Assembly: GCA_008360955.1 (NCBI GenBank)
Contig: LUCM01001910.1
Location: forward strand, 193,031 to 257,030
DNA length: 64,000 bases
From: Fasciolopsis buskii
Taxonomy: Eukaryota; Platyhelminthes; Trematoda; Plagiorchiida; Fasciolidae
Direction: 5' to 3'
Shown: piece by piece, positions 10,621 to 23,530 of the stretch
Layout: every line of letters starts with the position of its first letter
Numbering within the stretch: position 1 is the first letter of the stretch
Notes under the pieces: model-generated
Told to the model about the DNA's origin: nothing
Seen by the model: only the letters and a program-made list of their open reading frames with translations
Databases searched by the model: none
Made by a program: the position numbers and the translations under genes

Positions 10621-13429
10621 TGAATAAAATGGAATGTAACTGAAAGAAGGTGAAGCAGAATGGGGGATTGCAGGATATATCGAGATTCGATTGAGATCAC
10701 ATGGAGTGCGCAGGACCAAGCCTATCTAACCTGTACACAGTTTGAAAGACGTTTAAACGATACTTATAGGCTCAATAAGTAACAAATAATTGAGCAAACG
10801 AATTCCTGACAAACCTGTGGTGATGTGGACTAACTGAATTTTCAGAAAACCAGGAGTGTGAATTAGTTATTTAAACTCAGTCAGTGTTAAGATGTGAATG
10901 ATGATCATCAGCTGAAACACGACTACGGGAATCTTTGATGTCGAATGTATGTGGATGATCGTGTGTAGAGCAAGAGCCGGGTGCCTTCATCCCAACTCCT
11001 TATTTTTTTTCTTTGAGATCTACTTCTCTGTTGCACTAGTTCTAATTGGTACAATAGGTTGTCTTATTTTTAGTTCACTTTCCGCCCGCTTATGCAGGCA
11101 AAGACAAACAAAAAGCTCTAGTGGACTGGTAGTAAACGGTACAATTAACTGCGTAGATGGTGATACGGATCGGGCTTCATGTCGACTGCTGATCAGTTGT
11201 TTGCACGGATTCGCGGTTGCACAACAATGACCAAGAGATCGGAATTTTTTCAACCATTCCGAATTTCCTGTTTCTTTTTTTGCACATCGGCACGATTTGG
11301 ATTCCAACATGTTTGTTCACAAATATGTCCCGAATCGACCAGTAGAAGCATGATGAAAAATGAAGTCATGATGAGAATTGACACAAAAGACCAGGAATTA
11401 TCGGACCAGTATGGAAGATCAGTATGATTGGAATGAAAACCTATGGTCTCCGGAAGAGATGCGATGGTAGAACAGAGGTGGTAACCAGAAAAATGTAGAA
11501 ACAGCAGACCTGGTTCCAATGCATGAAGACATTAGCTGCCATTCTTCATCATTTATGGTGGAAACAACCAAAAAGACGTGGTAGTTTACGATTAAATTGT
11601 ATTGTCACAATCAGAGTGGACTTTGGAATGGTGTGACGGCTTGCATGTTTCGATGGCATAACGAAATATACAGGATGGCTTATTGGAAGTCGAAGATCCA
11701 TTCAGTTCTGGAAGGTCAATACATAGAGGTCTGACGAATTAGGCGTCTGTTCCTCCAGGTTGACGGTTGATTTGAATTGGGAATTTATTGAAAAAATGGA
11801 TGGAAGCATGAGTGATCCAAGCAGATAGACATCCGACCGCCAACTATTTACTGCTTATCAGATAGGTTCTTGTTCGAACCCAACGCTTCTTCTGGAAACC
11901 CTAATCATTCTTTTCCTTAGTGGCTGGATATCTTGGCAATACCCAATAACCATCTCCTAAAAAGAATACATTGTTGCACCGGTCGTCGAGCATGATAATT
12001 GGGACCATGTTGCTCATTGCATGGTTGACATTTTTCTGTAGTTTACTTGGCTTCTGTCTTCTGCCTCCAATCATCTCTGTTGCCCTCCAATATCTACCCA
12101 TAATGTTCCCACTGACAGCGTGCCGGAAAATTGTAACGGCTTATTTTCACGTAGTACCGTAGGCGGTTTTCAGCCTGCCAGCTCACATTTTCCCAAGCAT
12201 TGTGGGCTTCAGAACCACGACTTCCTCAAAGTACTTACTCTCACGTTAACTGCCCGAAAAGCGCCATTAGTTTTCACATTGGACTCATCAAACATTAGTT
12301 TCTGCCGCGTCACTGAAACCCAAAGTCAGAATTCGAGTAGGACAAGGCAACAATGGGCGCGTGGTACCTCAGCAAAGTGTTTTCTCGGAACATCAAGAGA
12401 CTCAGCACCTAGAGCTGCTTTGTGCAGAGGTCTTGTCTGACCAAGCTGAAACTGCTGTTTCATATTGGATCCCAGTCTTCTGTACGCTGTAAAACTCCGG
12501 CGGTCAGCTGGTATTCCGAAGCGGATCTTGTTTGCCACCTCGACATACGCTCCAACAGAGGGCAGCAGGGACAAACAAAAGGAAGATTGCATTACGATTT
12601 CACCATTATTATTCACAACATCAAAAGCTCTGACATTGTGGTGGTAGAGGGATGACCTCAGTACACAGTTTGAAGACTGCAGTGCATCGGTAGCTTTGGT
12701 GGGCATCGCGCCATACCCGCTCAGCGCACAGACAACTGGGACATGTTTCTACAGTTCTGTGAGGACAATCATTCACTTCTGCCTGGTGCGAATTTCCCAC
12801 ACAGTTTGCGTAGCAAATAGACATGGCGTTTTAACGCGACAGGTAGTCTGAGCCACTAAGGTTCTGTTCAAAACTGTAAACCACACTGGTGCACGTACGT
12901 TGAATCGGATAAGGAGCAAGTTTTAATGCGATTTCGACTTCAGCTAAATAGCCGTCGAAGCAAACCAGAAACCCGGTTAACCGCAGAACGTGTGTCTGAT
13001 TCCGCTGTTCGCATCAGTTACGAGAATACGAACCATCAAACCAGCAGTGCTGTAGGTGACCACTTGAACCAAATCAAAAGAGAGATACACTTGACCGTGG
13101 CATTCACTTGCTGTCCTAGATCCAGTACCGCCAATGATAATAGAGCTCTCAAGAGCCACTGAGTCTAATCGAACAAAATTACCAGCTCCGTAAGCGTAAG
13201 AAAGTGACGGCATCTATGATTTCAATGAACAAGGGCTTTGAGAGGGATTGTAAAAACTGATTGGTCAAAGAAGCTGAAAAAAATGAAAATGGCAGCTGCT
13301 TCAGGCAACAATCAAAGTTAACTAAGCTTACTTGTAACATGTGAGAGGTAAAATTCTGTTAATATGACTATACGCTCTTAGAAACAAAGAACCGATTTAC
13401 GAAGGATACCTAGGGATCGATCTTTAGAC
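10621..13429. other. Unassigned stretch with one 126-codon frame
   Basis: No gene or repeat family recognised. A B-box-like GTTCGAACCC at about 11,872-11,882 may be the last trace of a SINE. The longest frame is minus strand 12326-12706 (126 codons). Its product is mildly basic with no membrane segment and no motif I know. That length is within chance for a window of this size. Confidence 0.45.
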
Positions 13430-13930
13430 TATACCGTAAGCTCAGTTACATCATTTGACTGGGAGACATGGATTTTGCGAGCTGAAGATGTCGTTCGCTT
13501 AGACCTTTTTGACTGTCCTTGTTTACGTAGTATTGCTGGGATTGGATGGAGAGGTCGAATGAGCAAAGTGTAGGTTAGGGATCTAGTATCAGGGACGGGA
13601 CCGGAGTTCGTAGACTTTGTTGGTTGGGCAACATATTGCATGCCGCGAACACTTGTCTACCATATCGTTTCCTGTTCTTCGTTTCTTCCATGGGGTGGAA
13701 GAAACCACGTAGAGGTGAACAGATAATGTGCTAGTGTAGAATGAGACTACATTCAGTGTGTTGGCCATTGCGGCATTCTTTCACTTCCTGTCAATTTTGC
13801 ATAATCATCCTTCCGGTAGCAGTGCGTAACTGTAGGAGAAAAGCAGCGGTCAGCAGGGCTGGTTCTGCTGTTTAATCCTGATCGATTAAAAAAGATGTTG
13901 ACTGCAATGCCGATAAGGCTGCACAATAGG
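13430..13930 (+). pseudogene. RTE-like element, C-terminal end and 3' UTR (same subfamily as 43 kb)
   Basis: Shares its order with 43,000-43,640. The segment DLFDCPCLRSIAGIGWRGR (about 13,500-13,557) parallels VFDYRCLRSIARIGWSDR. Then come a DNA block around GGTTGGGCAACATATTGC and a block around CCATGGGGTGGAAGAAACCACG that align with the LGHVLRM and WKKARGG coding region of the sister copy. The 3' UTR piece at 13,815-13,915 (GAGAAAAGCAGCGGTCAGCA) matches 43,570-43,640. Upstream RT domains are absent, as expected of 5'-truncated LINE insertions. It is broken by stops and a frame change after about 13,580. Confidence 0.78.
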
Positions 13931-16204
13931 CAGTTTATTAAAATTCTGTGATCTATTAAGCTTTCGAAAGGGACTTACACACTAGTCAAAATACTACAGT
14001 CCTTGTGAAGATATAAATCAGCTGAATTTTTGACTACCGCAGATAACCTTTCTCCTGTGTGATATATCACAATGGAGCGTCTGTTTTGCGGTTCAGCTGG
14101 CAACACATTCGGGTTTGTGGTCTCAAAGAGTAGTTCATTTTGCATTAAATTCTCCAGTCATTTCCATACTGTATCCATCGACCTAGCCATGAAGCTACTT
14201 AGTTTACTCAATCGACCAGTTTCTTGATGTTGAGCCGCGAACTTCTGTCCCCGAAATGTAAGCATTTCTACTCAACTGAAGACACGTACTATCTCACGGT
14301 GACCGGATAAACGAGGAGTAACTTAAAGTGCAATATAGGTTCAACGTCTGTCTAGATACCAGACCTGTTACACCTCTCCTGACAGCAGAATGATGCTGAA
14401 AAAGCAACACAGCGGATAATAAATTGTTGTGCAAATAGAGGAATACTTTTGTCAATGAGACGAAGAGTTATTTTTTGTTTTCGATGCCTGTCAAATGCCC
14501 GATTGACAAGATTATTGATATTTTGGTCTCATCAAAATGATCAATCCTGCTGGATGAATCGCTAAGACTAGCAGTCTCAGGAATGTTGTTTCACAAATGA
14601 CCTAAACGGATCACGAGGAACCATGTTCACGTCAGCGAATTAAACTGGAAGTCAGAGTGGCTAGTGTCGTAAACGGAGTTTCTTCTCGGATTCAGCAACT
14701 AATTTCTTTTATCCCACCTCATCCCGTCCAGTGGCTTCAATGGCCCTAGCTATGTAATTGTTTCATTGCTTTGAAGTGATAAATTTCCTAGCTGTACATG
14801 AACTCGGCCAAATGAATTACGGAATTAATAATTATCGGGGTGATCCCGAGGGGCTCAACATTAGTGTGCTCAAATCCCTACAATGTGATTCCCGTCCACT
14901 TCAATTTATTTATCAGGATAAACTTGGTTCACAAGCTCCTTTGTTTCGTTCGCGCAAAACCAACGTGCGCAACTACACTAGCTCACCAAAACGGCCAGAA
15001 CCCCAAGGTTATTGACACGAGCCTACTTGAAAGTCACATGATCCAGTCCCTCACAGCTTCGCGCTAGCCTGCGTAGACAATCCACCAATCAGGACCATCA
15101 CCAGAGGTGGTGAAATTCAGACGTTCCCCGAAGGTCATTTTGCATGAATGTATTCCACCAATCAGAATGATCCTTATTTCTACAAAGTGTCATGAGTGGT
15201 GTGTACGACTCAAGCATTCGCCTCTAGTTACTGCGGTTTTCTCGTCGTATTTGTTGCATAATTCGGGTCGAAGTCGGTCCAGTGTGTGTTGGTGATTCGT
15301 GTCCGCCCATTATTGTCTGCTCGAATTCCGCGTACCGATTTCAGGTACAAATACTAGTTATTTTTATTTCATCGTGTAATTTACTTTTTTTAATTTAGGA
15401 ACTTTGACCGCTACGGCGCTTTTGTTATGTGGGCTTCAAGTTTTTAGTGAATTCCCGTTGTTTGTAATACTTGAATATGCACGGATTTGACAATGAACAG
15501 AAAAACGTCTCTCTTGGAACAACTAAGTTAACTATCTTTCTGCAATGCTTGTACTTGGAATTGATATACGGAATTTGGTCAGGCACAATAATGAACGGAA
15601 ATGGTTTACCAATAGGCATTGAACCGACTTTGACCCATGCTACTTAAATGAAGAAAACGAAATAGACACAGCATTTGGGAAACAAGTTCCAGCTTCACTT
15701 ACAACTCAGCCATTCACATGGAAAACAAGTGATATTCTGGTTGGTGGGATAGATTGGTTCTGGTGGTCTTCGAGGAGTATGTGAACTTCACGACCTCCTC
15801 TGGCCACGGTTATGATTGGCTGGTTGTCTACGCGGGCTAGAGCGGAGCTGTACCGGACTGAATGACGTAACTTGCACGTAGATCTACCAAAGGTTTTTCA
15901 GGTTAAATCTTAAGTTGTCTTTCCAGACGCGATATGGTAACATGCATGGTAATAAGATCGAAAATTTGGGATATTATTTGAATGGTTGGTGGCGGGATAG
16001 CAAGAATATTTGTAGTATTCGTGCTGGGAATCACAAGATGGAATTCAGCCACCGGGGATAACGCGCGGATGGGGACAACCACTGTGCACGAGAATGACTT
16101 CGACCCAAAATACGAAACTGAAAACAGTAAGAAGGACACAACAACACAGAAACACGTTCGGCTGTATTTACAAATCATGCGTGTATACACAAAATAGGTG
16201 GAAA
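13931..16204. other. Unassigned stretch with one family G repeat
   Basis: Apart from the short repeat at 15,250-15,317, nothing is recognised. Frames at 14,758-15,067 (plus) and 15,903-16,190 (minus) have no familiar motif. Confidence 0.45.
15250..15317. repeat. Dispersed repeat family G, copy 1
   Basis: About 70 bases similar to 23,032-23,110. Shared blocks are GTTGCATAA, TCGGG/CAGGG, GAAG, TCCAGT, GTG and GATtCGTGT. No promoter, coding or terminal structure is visible. Confidence 0.5.
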
Positions 16205-16500
16205 CGCGACTGGTGACTTATGACAGTGCAACTGTTTGAGGATCGGTACATACTTCTCAGGTACCTCCATTACTCAACAAACAGTTCCATAGTACAGACC
16301 TATCAACAGAGTCAAATGCTGCGCGAATGTCCAGGAAGACGATAACCGTTGGTCTTCGGAAGGTAAGATGGTGCTCTGACAACACGAACCATGGCCTGTT
16401 CCTCACACGTTTTGTGCAACCTGCGAATGGGATTATGTATGAGACGATAAATGCGTAGTAAATTTGTCCTGGTTCAATTTTTTCTTGACATTAGAGAAAC
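16205..16500 (-). pseudogene. RTE-like RT fragment carrying motif A
   Basis: The minus strand, about 16,400 down to 16,230, reads LSEHHLTFRRPT, then VFLDIRAAFDSVDRSVLW. This is the RT motif-A region of RTE elements with its catalytic Asp intact, followed by NCLLSNG before a stop and a frame change. Upstream (to about 16,480) a degenerate stretch fits the preceding block. Both the endonuclease side and the YADD side are missing, so only about one fifth of the RT survives. Confidence 0.8.
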
Positions 16501-19500
16501 TGGCTAAGCCAAACAATTCTGATCAGATTTAAGCCATTTTATTCATTCGGACAACTACTTAAATTGTACAAATAGCGAGGTCAAAATATATTCAGACGGA
16601 CTGAGGAAATCACGACGAAAAATGATGATATGAGCAGAGGATAGAGGAGTGAAGGCCATTACCGTACAATCATTGCGGCTCGAGTTCGAAGCCGGTCGGT
16701 GTCATCCAATTCCATGTTTGAGCTTTTATGAAATATTACTTCTCTGCGCATATACGAATTCGTTACACAATGCACACGTTTTGGAACCCGTTTTTTGATG
16801 ATTAAAATGTTTTGTGTTATCGACTTATCAGAAATGTAGCTTAGGATAAACCCAATGTTCGGATTTGAATAATTGTAAACCATTATACGTGTTACAGTCA
16901 CCTTAACTGTGTTCCAATTTTTTTTGTTTAATTTCTCACGATTACCGTCCCAACTAATCCATGAATGGTAATTTTCGGTTCGCCTGGCGAATATCGATTG
17001 TGTAGTTAGACCAGGTTAGTCGCAGACGACAACAATGACTACTTAAATCACATCAGTAGTAGTTCCATTTCATTTTGCAATTTTAATGATGGTTGCTCTA
17101 CCGTCGCTGATTTAATTCGCAGATGAGAGGTACGGTGCAGGGAGGAGAAATTATTTAATACACTTTTTGCAAGTCTGTATCTGACAGCAGTAGTTCTCTG
17201 CTTACGGTTGCCAGTCCTGGACTATCCTAGTTGAGGATGCCGGGCGATTTTCTATCTTTGAACACCGATCTCTCCGAAGGTATACTCGTGTCTAGTGGGA
17301 ACATCCACTTTGCACGTTTGAAAATGTCGCTTATTGCTGTCGCTAACTCGAATGCCTTCAGTCGGTCATCTCGACTCTAATTCAGTCCCACTCAGCCAAA
17401 TCAAGCGTGGACGATCAAATGGCTTTTGACAGCTCATCAAGACAGTTCCTCGTTTAGTTGTCATAACCAAATGGCTTGTATTTTGGTCCATACAGTACAG
17501 AGTTCATTAGCCGATTTTCGCCCGTCTGAAGGTTCACCGTCTACCCTTTGGTTCCCACAGCGAACGACTTCTCCGTTCGTCTGTGAGCGTATCAAAATTA
17601 GACCACTTTCAATTAGTGCGTGGACTAAGATGGTTCACTTTTGTACGATTTATTGCACCGAACCAAAGTGGCCTTGGACTTTTGGTGTTTGCACGTAACG
17701 TACAGTTTCCATTGTTGTCACCAATTTCCTTGTTCTGGGTGCTATTGCAGACTCTCAATTTGTGTAATTTGTGAATTGTCTGTGATACTGAGAATCACTA
17801 CACCAATTAGCAACTGACCGGTCACGTCGCTTCCAGTTTTAGTACAATAGCGTCCCGTGATGTCTTGGTTAAGTTCTGAAATCGAAATTCGGTGATGCTT
17901 TGCTGATGCGATGAGGCACAAAGTCATAGTTGTCACTTGCTTTTCTAGTCACAATTTATCCTCGCGTGACTACTGACAGCCAGTTACTCAGCTTTATTCG
18001 ACGCAAACACTGTCAAATTCATGTTGTTCACCACCGTTAGGCCACTTAGAAGTTCATTCAATAAGAAGCTTAAAAATCGATCGTTTAGTCTCTAATTCTT
18101 GAAATACGTGTGCTTTGCGGCGTGAAATATGACCCATTTGCAAAGGACACTGCAGTCGAAGTTGAACCATCAATTCCACGTGAGCAAACAATGAGATTCG
18201 TTAAAAACAGTTAACTTAGATGGTTTTATTACAATTATTTTCTCCAAGCGCTATCCTTTTTGATGGCGTTATTTTCCACTGCTAGCATGACCCGACCGGT
18301 CAAAAGCGCCTAGAAATCTTTTGATATTCGTACACAAAATAGCACACACCTCTGTGATTGACGTTCTCTTTTCGATATCCTTTGTCTTCCGGTAAAATGA
18401 TGTTAGGTTGTATTAGTGTCATTGCACACTATTCACTCAAATGATATTGGATTTTGTTAGTGTTAAATAGAAACGCTTTGTGAGACCGATGCGGGAACGC
18501 TCAAATGAAACCTAATTCTGTGTATGCTATTCGTAGAACGGTGTAGAAATTAAATTTATTCATCCAATAATGGGGCAGCGGGTTGTTACACAGCAAATCA
18601 GATGGCTTTCCCGTTCAACCCAGTTCCCAGTCAGTTTCAACATAAAGTGATTCAAATGCCCACGTTTTTCCGTCCAGTTAAAGATGGTTTGTTGCACTCC
18701 TGCATGGGCACACTAGCGCAGAACGATATCGCCGGTTTTCTGAACAAGAGGAGCGCCGGCAGTTTTACTTCTAATCCATGATGTCCGCTTCCGGTATGAC
18801 TATTCTGTCTACCTGCTTAGTAGTTGCACTTGAACTAGAGTTGAAATTTTCCACCATTTCTGTTGAGTACCAGCGTTTTTCTGTTCTAATCACTGCCCTT
18901 CAGTAGGCCGATCGTATTTCTAGGTCATTGTCGTTCGTTTCAGATATCTCATGTAAAATCAGCCAGAATTCATCGTATTCATTGAATAAACTCATCACAC
19001 ATTTATAAGTTGCTTTGATTACATTATCGCGCTGGTGCGATTGCCATCATATCGTCGGTTTTCCGGGTCGTGGTTTAATTGGTCCATCATGTTCGATGCA
19101 TTTCATGTGATTCAGTGCATGGCGTTTTTTGTCCAATCCGGACCGCTCACCCTAACTGGTTGGTTCATTTGACGATATGGCCTTCTTTTTGTATATTTGC
19201 ACTCTTGCTTTCTGATCATGTCACTGTATCGGCTGTCCGTCAGTGGCCAATGGAATAACGCGGTCTCGCGTTCTGCACTTGTTTGTTGTCTCTCAGGATT
19301 GGGCTGCATTTATGCCCTCCTATTGACCATGATTTGTTTGGCAGGGTCCAGCCTCGCGCAACTACCGATAATCAATGAAACTGCTCTATCATACTCAGGC
19401 GCAAAAGCCAAATCAGTTGTCATTCCTTCATAATTTCCACCGTCCGACTGGAAAAATACGACACGGACTGAGTTTCTCGAATTTGTCTTATCCGATCAAC

Positions 19501-20279
19501 GGAAAACCCGCCTTGGACCACCCGAGTGTTCGGTGTGCATTCGCTTTTGCTCTGCAGTTCTCTGCACTTGTAACGTTAATCTACTGTCGTTGAGCGATCA
19601 TTTGCTATGCAATCACCGCGACTTCCTGACTCAATTAGACACATTTACTTGATTATAATCAATACGAGGAAGTCGAGCTATAAAATTGATTTGCACTACA
19701 CACTTTTTGTGTCAGTTTTTTAAGTTAAATGCTTCACTTAAGTGTCAAGAAATTCGAACAAAGCTTGTGAGGATACTTTTGAAGACATCGGGTGTAAACT
19801 ATTTCTCGCCCGATTCAAATCAAATTCGAAAACTCTTTACATCAGTAGGCTAAAATAAGCGATATGAGCGGAGCTGTTCAAGGAGATCAGTTCCTCGTGG
19901 TGTTAATCACTTGTCCTGACGTGGTGAATATATGGGCATCGAAACGGGAGTCTTTTGAAAACACTCACTTCTGGCCGACATAGTTAAGTACCCAATGAAA
20001 CCAGTAAAGATGTGCAAAGTATTAGATGGGGTTGATCGAAGAGGGGAATGCAGTATCTGAGGAGGACATTTGAAAGAAAGACATATAGGGGCGAATGGAT
20101 GAATGTCTGTTGTAGGTAAGCAGGATTAGTCATTTCGGGCTTTGGGTCCAACTGTTACGAGACATAGTGATCTCCATTTAGGAAATAGTATCAACTCGAC
20201 GCCATCCTAGGACGAGAGACTGAGAAATCGTTCATAGGATCAGAAAAGGGTTTTACTCATCTTGTTATATCAATTATTG
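16501..20279. other. Unassigned intergenic stretch
   Basis: Almost 3.8 kb in which no gene, retroelement or shared repeat was recognised. Plus-strand frames at 17,426-17,774 and 19,197-19,593 have no known motif. The first part of the 19,197 frame is hydrophobic, but the base composition does not change around it. Confidence 0.45.
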
Positions 20280-20430
20280 ATGGAACAATATTGTACACCG
20301 TTTCCAGGAAGGGGGCTGGGGCCAACAAAGGGCCGCCGAATGAGGAAGTTCACCGACTGCGAGAGGATTCCAACCTTTGGCCTCCACGTCCAAAACGGTT
20401 GACCTCGTCTGCTTGAACAACACGGGACTT
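20280..20430 (-). repeat. SINE family A, degenerate copy
   Basis: The body block CCAGGAAGGGGGC (20,304-20,316), then GGAAGTTCACCGACTGC and an altered B box (AGGATTCCAACCT, 20,363-20,375), match family A on the minus strand. CTCCACGTCCAAAACG continues the tRNA-like head. The tail with ATTAATAAAGGAAG is missing. Damage to the B box suggests an old insertion. Confidence 0.68.
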
Positions 20431-20885
20431 ACAACTACGGTTTCTAATATCGCTGGATGGCTCAAGCAGACAGCTTTTATTTATTTTGCGTACGATGGTA
20501 CAATTATCTACCGAGCATTCTGATGGCAATAAGAACATGCATCAGCCAGGTGCACTGAACCAACAGTTTGGAGTCAATCATGCCCGAGGTATCTAACCGG
20601 TGAATGCAACTTGACTCATAACGAAATCCCATTTATGAAGTCAAGTCATTAGAACTTCACTTCGGTGTATCTTACTTGATTGTTCAATTTCTACGGGTCA
20701 CCAACGATCCTTAAGTGGGAGATGCAGGACCAACGGTGGAAGTTCTTGGGTTCAGATTTGATCATGATGGAAACCGTTTTTCGCGTTTAGATTAATTCTG
20801 TATTAGTCAGGTAGATGTCACTTGCGACCAGACCCATACTGTTAAGTCGACAGCTGAATAAGGCAAGGAAATTAAAACAGCTAAA
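20431..20885. other. Unassigned spacer
   Basis: Lies between a SINE and a family B repeat. Nothing recognised. Confidence 0.45.
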
Positions 20886-21065
20886 TCATTAGAATCGTAA
20901 ATGAATAAGACCTCGTAAGAATCACGTGATGGTTCCTCCTAAATTCTTCGCCTGTCGGGTAAGTCTAACCTTTGGAAAGAGAACTTACGGTCTCACAGTA
21001 TGGGTTTTGTTGTCAGTAGTATATTTCACATACGGATAGATGGACAAAATTTCATCGGACGCATA
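20886..21065 (+). repeat. Dispersed ~300-bp repeat family B, end-to-start junction
   Basis: The first part (AAGAATCACGTGATGG and GTCGGGTAAGTCTAACCTT) matches the end of the family B unit at 44,690-44,770. It runs on into CAGTAGTATATTTCACATAC and GGATAGATGGACAAAATTTC (about 21,013-21,052), which is the unit start seen at 57,475. One unit's end is thus followed directly by another's beginning, as in a tandem array. No coding potential. Confidence 0.68.
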
Positions 21066-22381
21066 GAATTGGTCCCACGGCTTCTGTCACTTGCCGGGTC
21101 TAAGTAATCAGTATCCCCCCGTCCACCCATTCTAATAAATGTGTAATCCTTCAAATGACATTCCAGTAAGAAACCAATAAAGTAATGCCTATGTTTGGGA
21201 ACTGGACAGGAGACAACCGGTTACGCGTAAAAAACGAAACTGATCTTGTTTCTGGGGCAATTCGCTTGTCAGTCCGCACGAGAAACAATACCGATGACAA
21301 AAAGACAAGAAGATTCTCAAAATCACAAAAAACCAAACCGCCAAACGCTACCCTGTGAGGGAGACTCGAAATGATCCCTCAACAAATGTGGATGACCACA
21401 GTCAGTAGTATATTTTGAGATAGGCCTTTTCCCGAATAATCCATTCGCTTTGCATCTTTCCTACGACTCCGTATATTCTTAAAGTCGAAAGCTGGTATGT
21501 TACTGTTTATTTCATGTTAGTTTGATCGCAGTTACGGATTAGACGTCGCATAAACCTATCTTACTCAATTTCCAATGGATTATCACAAAAATGCCCATCC
21601 ACTTTACATATTGTTAGTTAAGCTTAGAAGGACCTGCCAGGGAGTGCTTCCACTAGAGTGGATGGTTAAGGATAGGGTACTTTGATTCGGCTTCTACATT
21701 ACTCTGGTCAAAGATCAATACTTCTTCAGTGACTCCACATCGGTTACATCAGTCGATGATCTGACCGAACTAGGTTAGATCAAGTCAACCAGCGGAAGAA
21801 TCGACCTTCGGGTGTTAATCATTGGAAACCAATAAAGGTAACGTGATTTTGCTCAACAAACAAAATTCTGGATTTGCCCGACTTGGTTTTTCTTATCAGA
21901 GTTGCTAGGAGTGAGCGATGGCGGCCGAGAGATAGGATAGATTGTGGATTGACGAGTCAAGTCCAGAGCAACTGTTTCATCCTTTTTTACATGTAAAAAT
22001 AGATCATAATGTTGAAGGGAAAATACAGGACGATAAAATTGTCCAATTTTTTTAAGAACCACTTGGCTGCTGGTTTTCAGTTTCTCTAAACCCCATGATC
22101 CGTGATTTAGAGTATCCTTGCGGATAAATTAGGTGATCGATCAGTAAACGCTTCAGTATACACATTCCAAATCCGGACTAAAATAGGACTATCAGAATGG
22201 ATCGGAATAGGTATCTAATACATAACGATTGCAGACATATTGAAATCGAAATGTATGTGATTATCTAACCAGAAGAATGGAAAAGATAGCCCAATACAGC
22301 GCGTACACGAACACAAAACTTGCGTTTGATAGGGTTATTCCTTTGAAGATCAGTAAATGAAATACGAATACTTTTCAACTT
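21066..22381. other. Unassigned stretch
   Basis: Includes a 20-base family B start fragment at about 21,402-21,421 (GTCAGTAGTATATTTTGAG). Nothing else recognised. A minus-strand frame at 21,151-21,336 is not assigned. Confidence 0.45.
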
Positions 22382-22507
22382 AAAAGTAGCTGGTTCGAAT
22401 CCAACCAGTTCTGATTAACTTTCCCATTTGGTAACGTCCGATTAGTAGCTACCCCCTTCCTGAAAGTAATGAGCATTGTTGTTTCATTAATAAAGGAAGT
22501 AAAAGAC
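22382..22507 (+). repeat. SINE family A, 5'-truncated copy
   Basis: Begins at a perfect B box (GGTTCGAATCC, 22,392-22,402) and lacks a clear A box. The body CCCCCTTCCTGAAAGTAATG and the full tail TTTCATTAATAAAGGAAG (22,482-22,499) are present. Together with the other copies it defines the family's 3' end as GGAAGTAAAAG. Confidence 0.78.
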
Positions 22508-23031
22508 AATCGGAACGAAAATCTTCAAAAGATAAACACCGGGAAGCTGAAAAGCGATATCCCAAGTTGATGGGTTCTGCATCCCGTAACCCATAGTGGA
22601 CGGCAACAAACTTACCAATTCGTCTTTAAGTTGTCGCATTATGAACAGTGCGGACAGGATAAGGTGACCAACATCGGAAGCGTGAGTTTGCCTTGGACAA
22701 ACTTCCTAATGGAACAGTTTCAAAATCGAATCTGAAGTACACATGCCCAGCCACTATTACCGTTTCCAATAAATTTCACTTTTTTCAAATTACAACACTT
22801 TCACTCAACTTATCTACTAGTTCTACAAAGGATGTGTACCTGTAAGTCAGGCGGCACAATTCGATACAACTTCGGTATCGCCTGCCGGAATCATGGCGGC
22901 TCATACTCGTGAGAAACGACCATTCTCTGACGCTCATCGTTCCGAGGGTTTCCTGACAATGATACTTCTGTCTGATCATTATGTAGTCAGATGTCTTGCC
23001 AATGACCTCTGACCTGGTTCCCTGCTATTTT
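22508..23031. other. Unassigned spacer
   Basis: Nothing recognised. A minus-strand frame at 22,785-22,979 has no familiar motif. Confidence 0.45.
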
Positions 23032-23110
23032 TAGTTGCATAACTCAGGGCAGAAGCCATTCCAGTACGTGCTGACGATCCGTGTACCTGAATCATTATGA
23101 TTGATTACAG
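23032..23110. repeat. Dispersed repeat family G, copy 2
   Basis: Matches 15,250-15,317 (AGTTGCATAACTCAGGGCAG against TTGTTGCATAATTCGGGTCG, then CATTCCAGTACGTGCTGACG against CGGTCCAGTGTGTGTTGGTG). Short, with no functional hints. Confidence 0.5.
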
Positions 23111-23462
23111 TTGGCACCACCATTTCCTGCATACATACTACAATTTCACTTTTGATATTATTTTGAGAAACTCCAAATTTCCTACTTTCGGTTACGGAGT
23201 TTGAGGTGCTTTGCGAACCGTGCCCGGGCAATCGGACCTGAGTACCAATTTATAAAAGAAACGAGAATAAAAAGGGACAAAGGACTAGACCTTGTGAAGA
23301 TGCATCCGTGAAATAATTATTTTACTGTGCGATAAATGTTCACGAATTTGAATGATCAAATCCGTTATCTTTACTCTCGCGATTCCGAAAAATAAACGAC
23401 GAATTACATCAGTTTTTGGATTAGAGCTTGAAAAGCGTAATGTTTACCGAAAGGGAAATCGG

Positions 23463-23530
23463 TCCAGCCTAGGGGGAACTCGAACCCGTGAAGTTCCATT
23501 GGTCAGGTGATTACCCATCTAAATAACGTG
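23463..23530 (-). repeat. tRNA-like repeat family F, copy 1
   Basis: On the minus strand it ends with a B box and terminal block, GGGTTCGAGTTCCCCCTAGG, then CTGGACC. The same terminal block is seen at 60,488-60,560. The head resembles a tRNA T-arm, but no full cloverleaf can be drawn. It is probably the remnant of a second tRNA-derived SINE family. Confidence 0.5.

Noticed and set aside
10416..10700. 94-codon minus-strand frame with Val/Ile repeats
   Set aside because: Low-complexity product of a trinucleotide microsatellite.
12326..12706. 126-codon minus-strand frame as a gene
   Set aside because: No motif, no splice signals, competing frames on the other strand, and a length within chance expectation.
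22392..22402. Perfect B boxes (GGTTCGAATCC) that suggest true tRNA genes
   Set aside because: None sits in a complete cloverleaf with acceptor and anticodon arms; all are followed by SINE body sequence.
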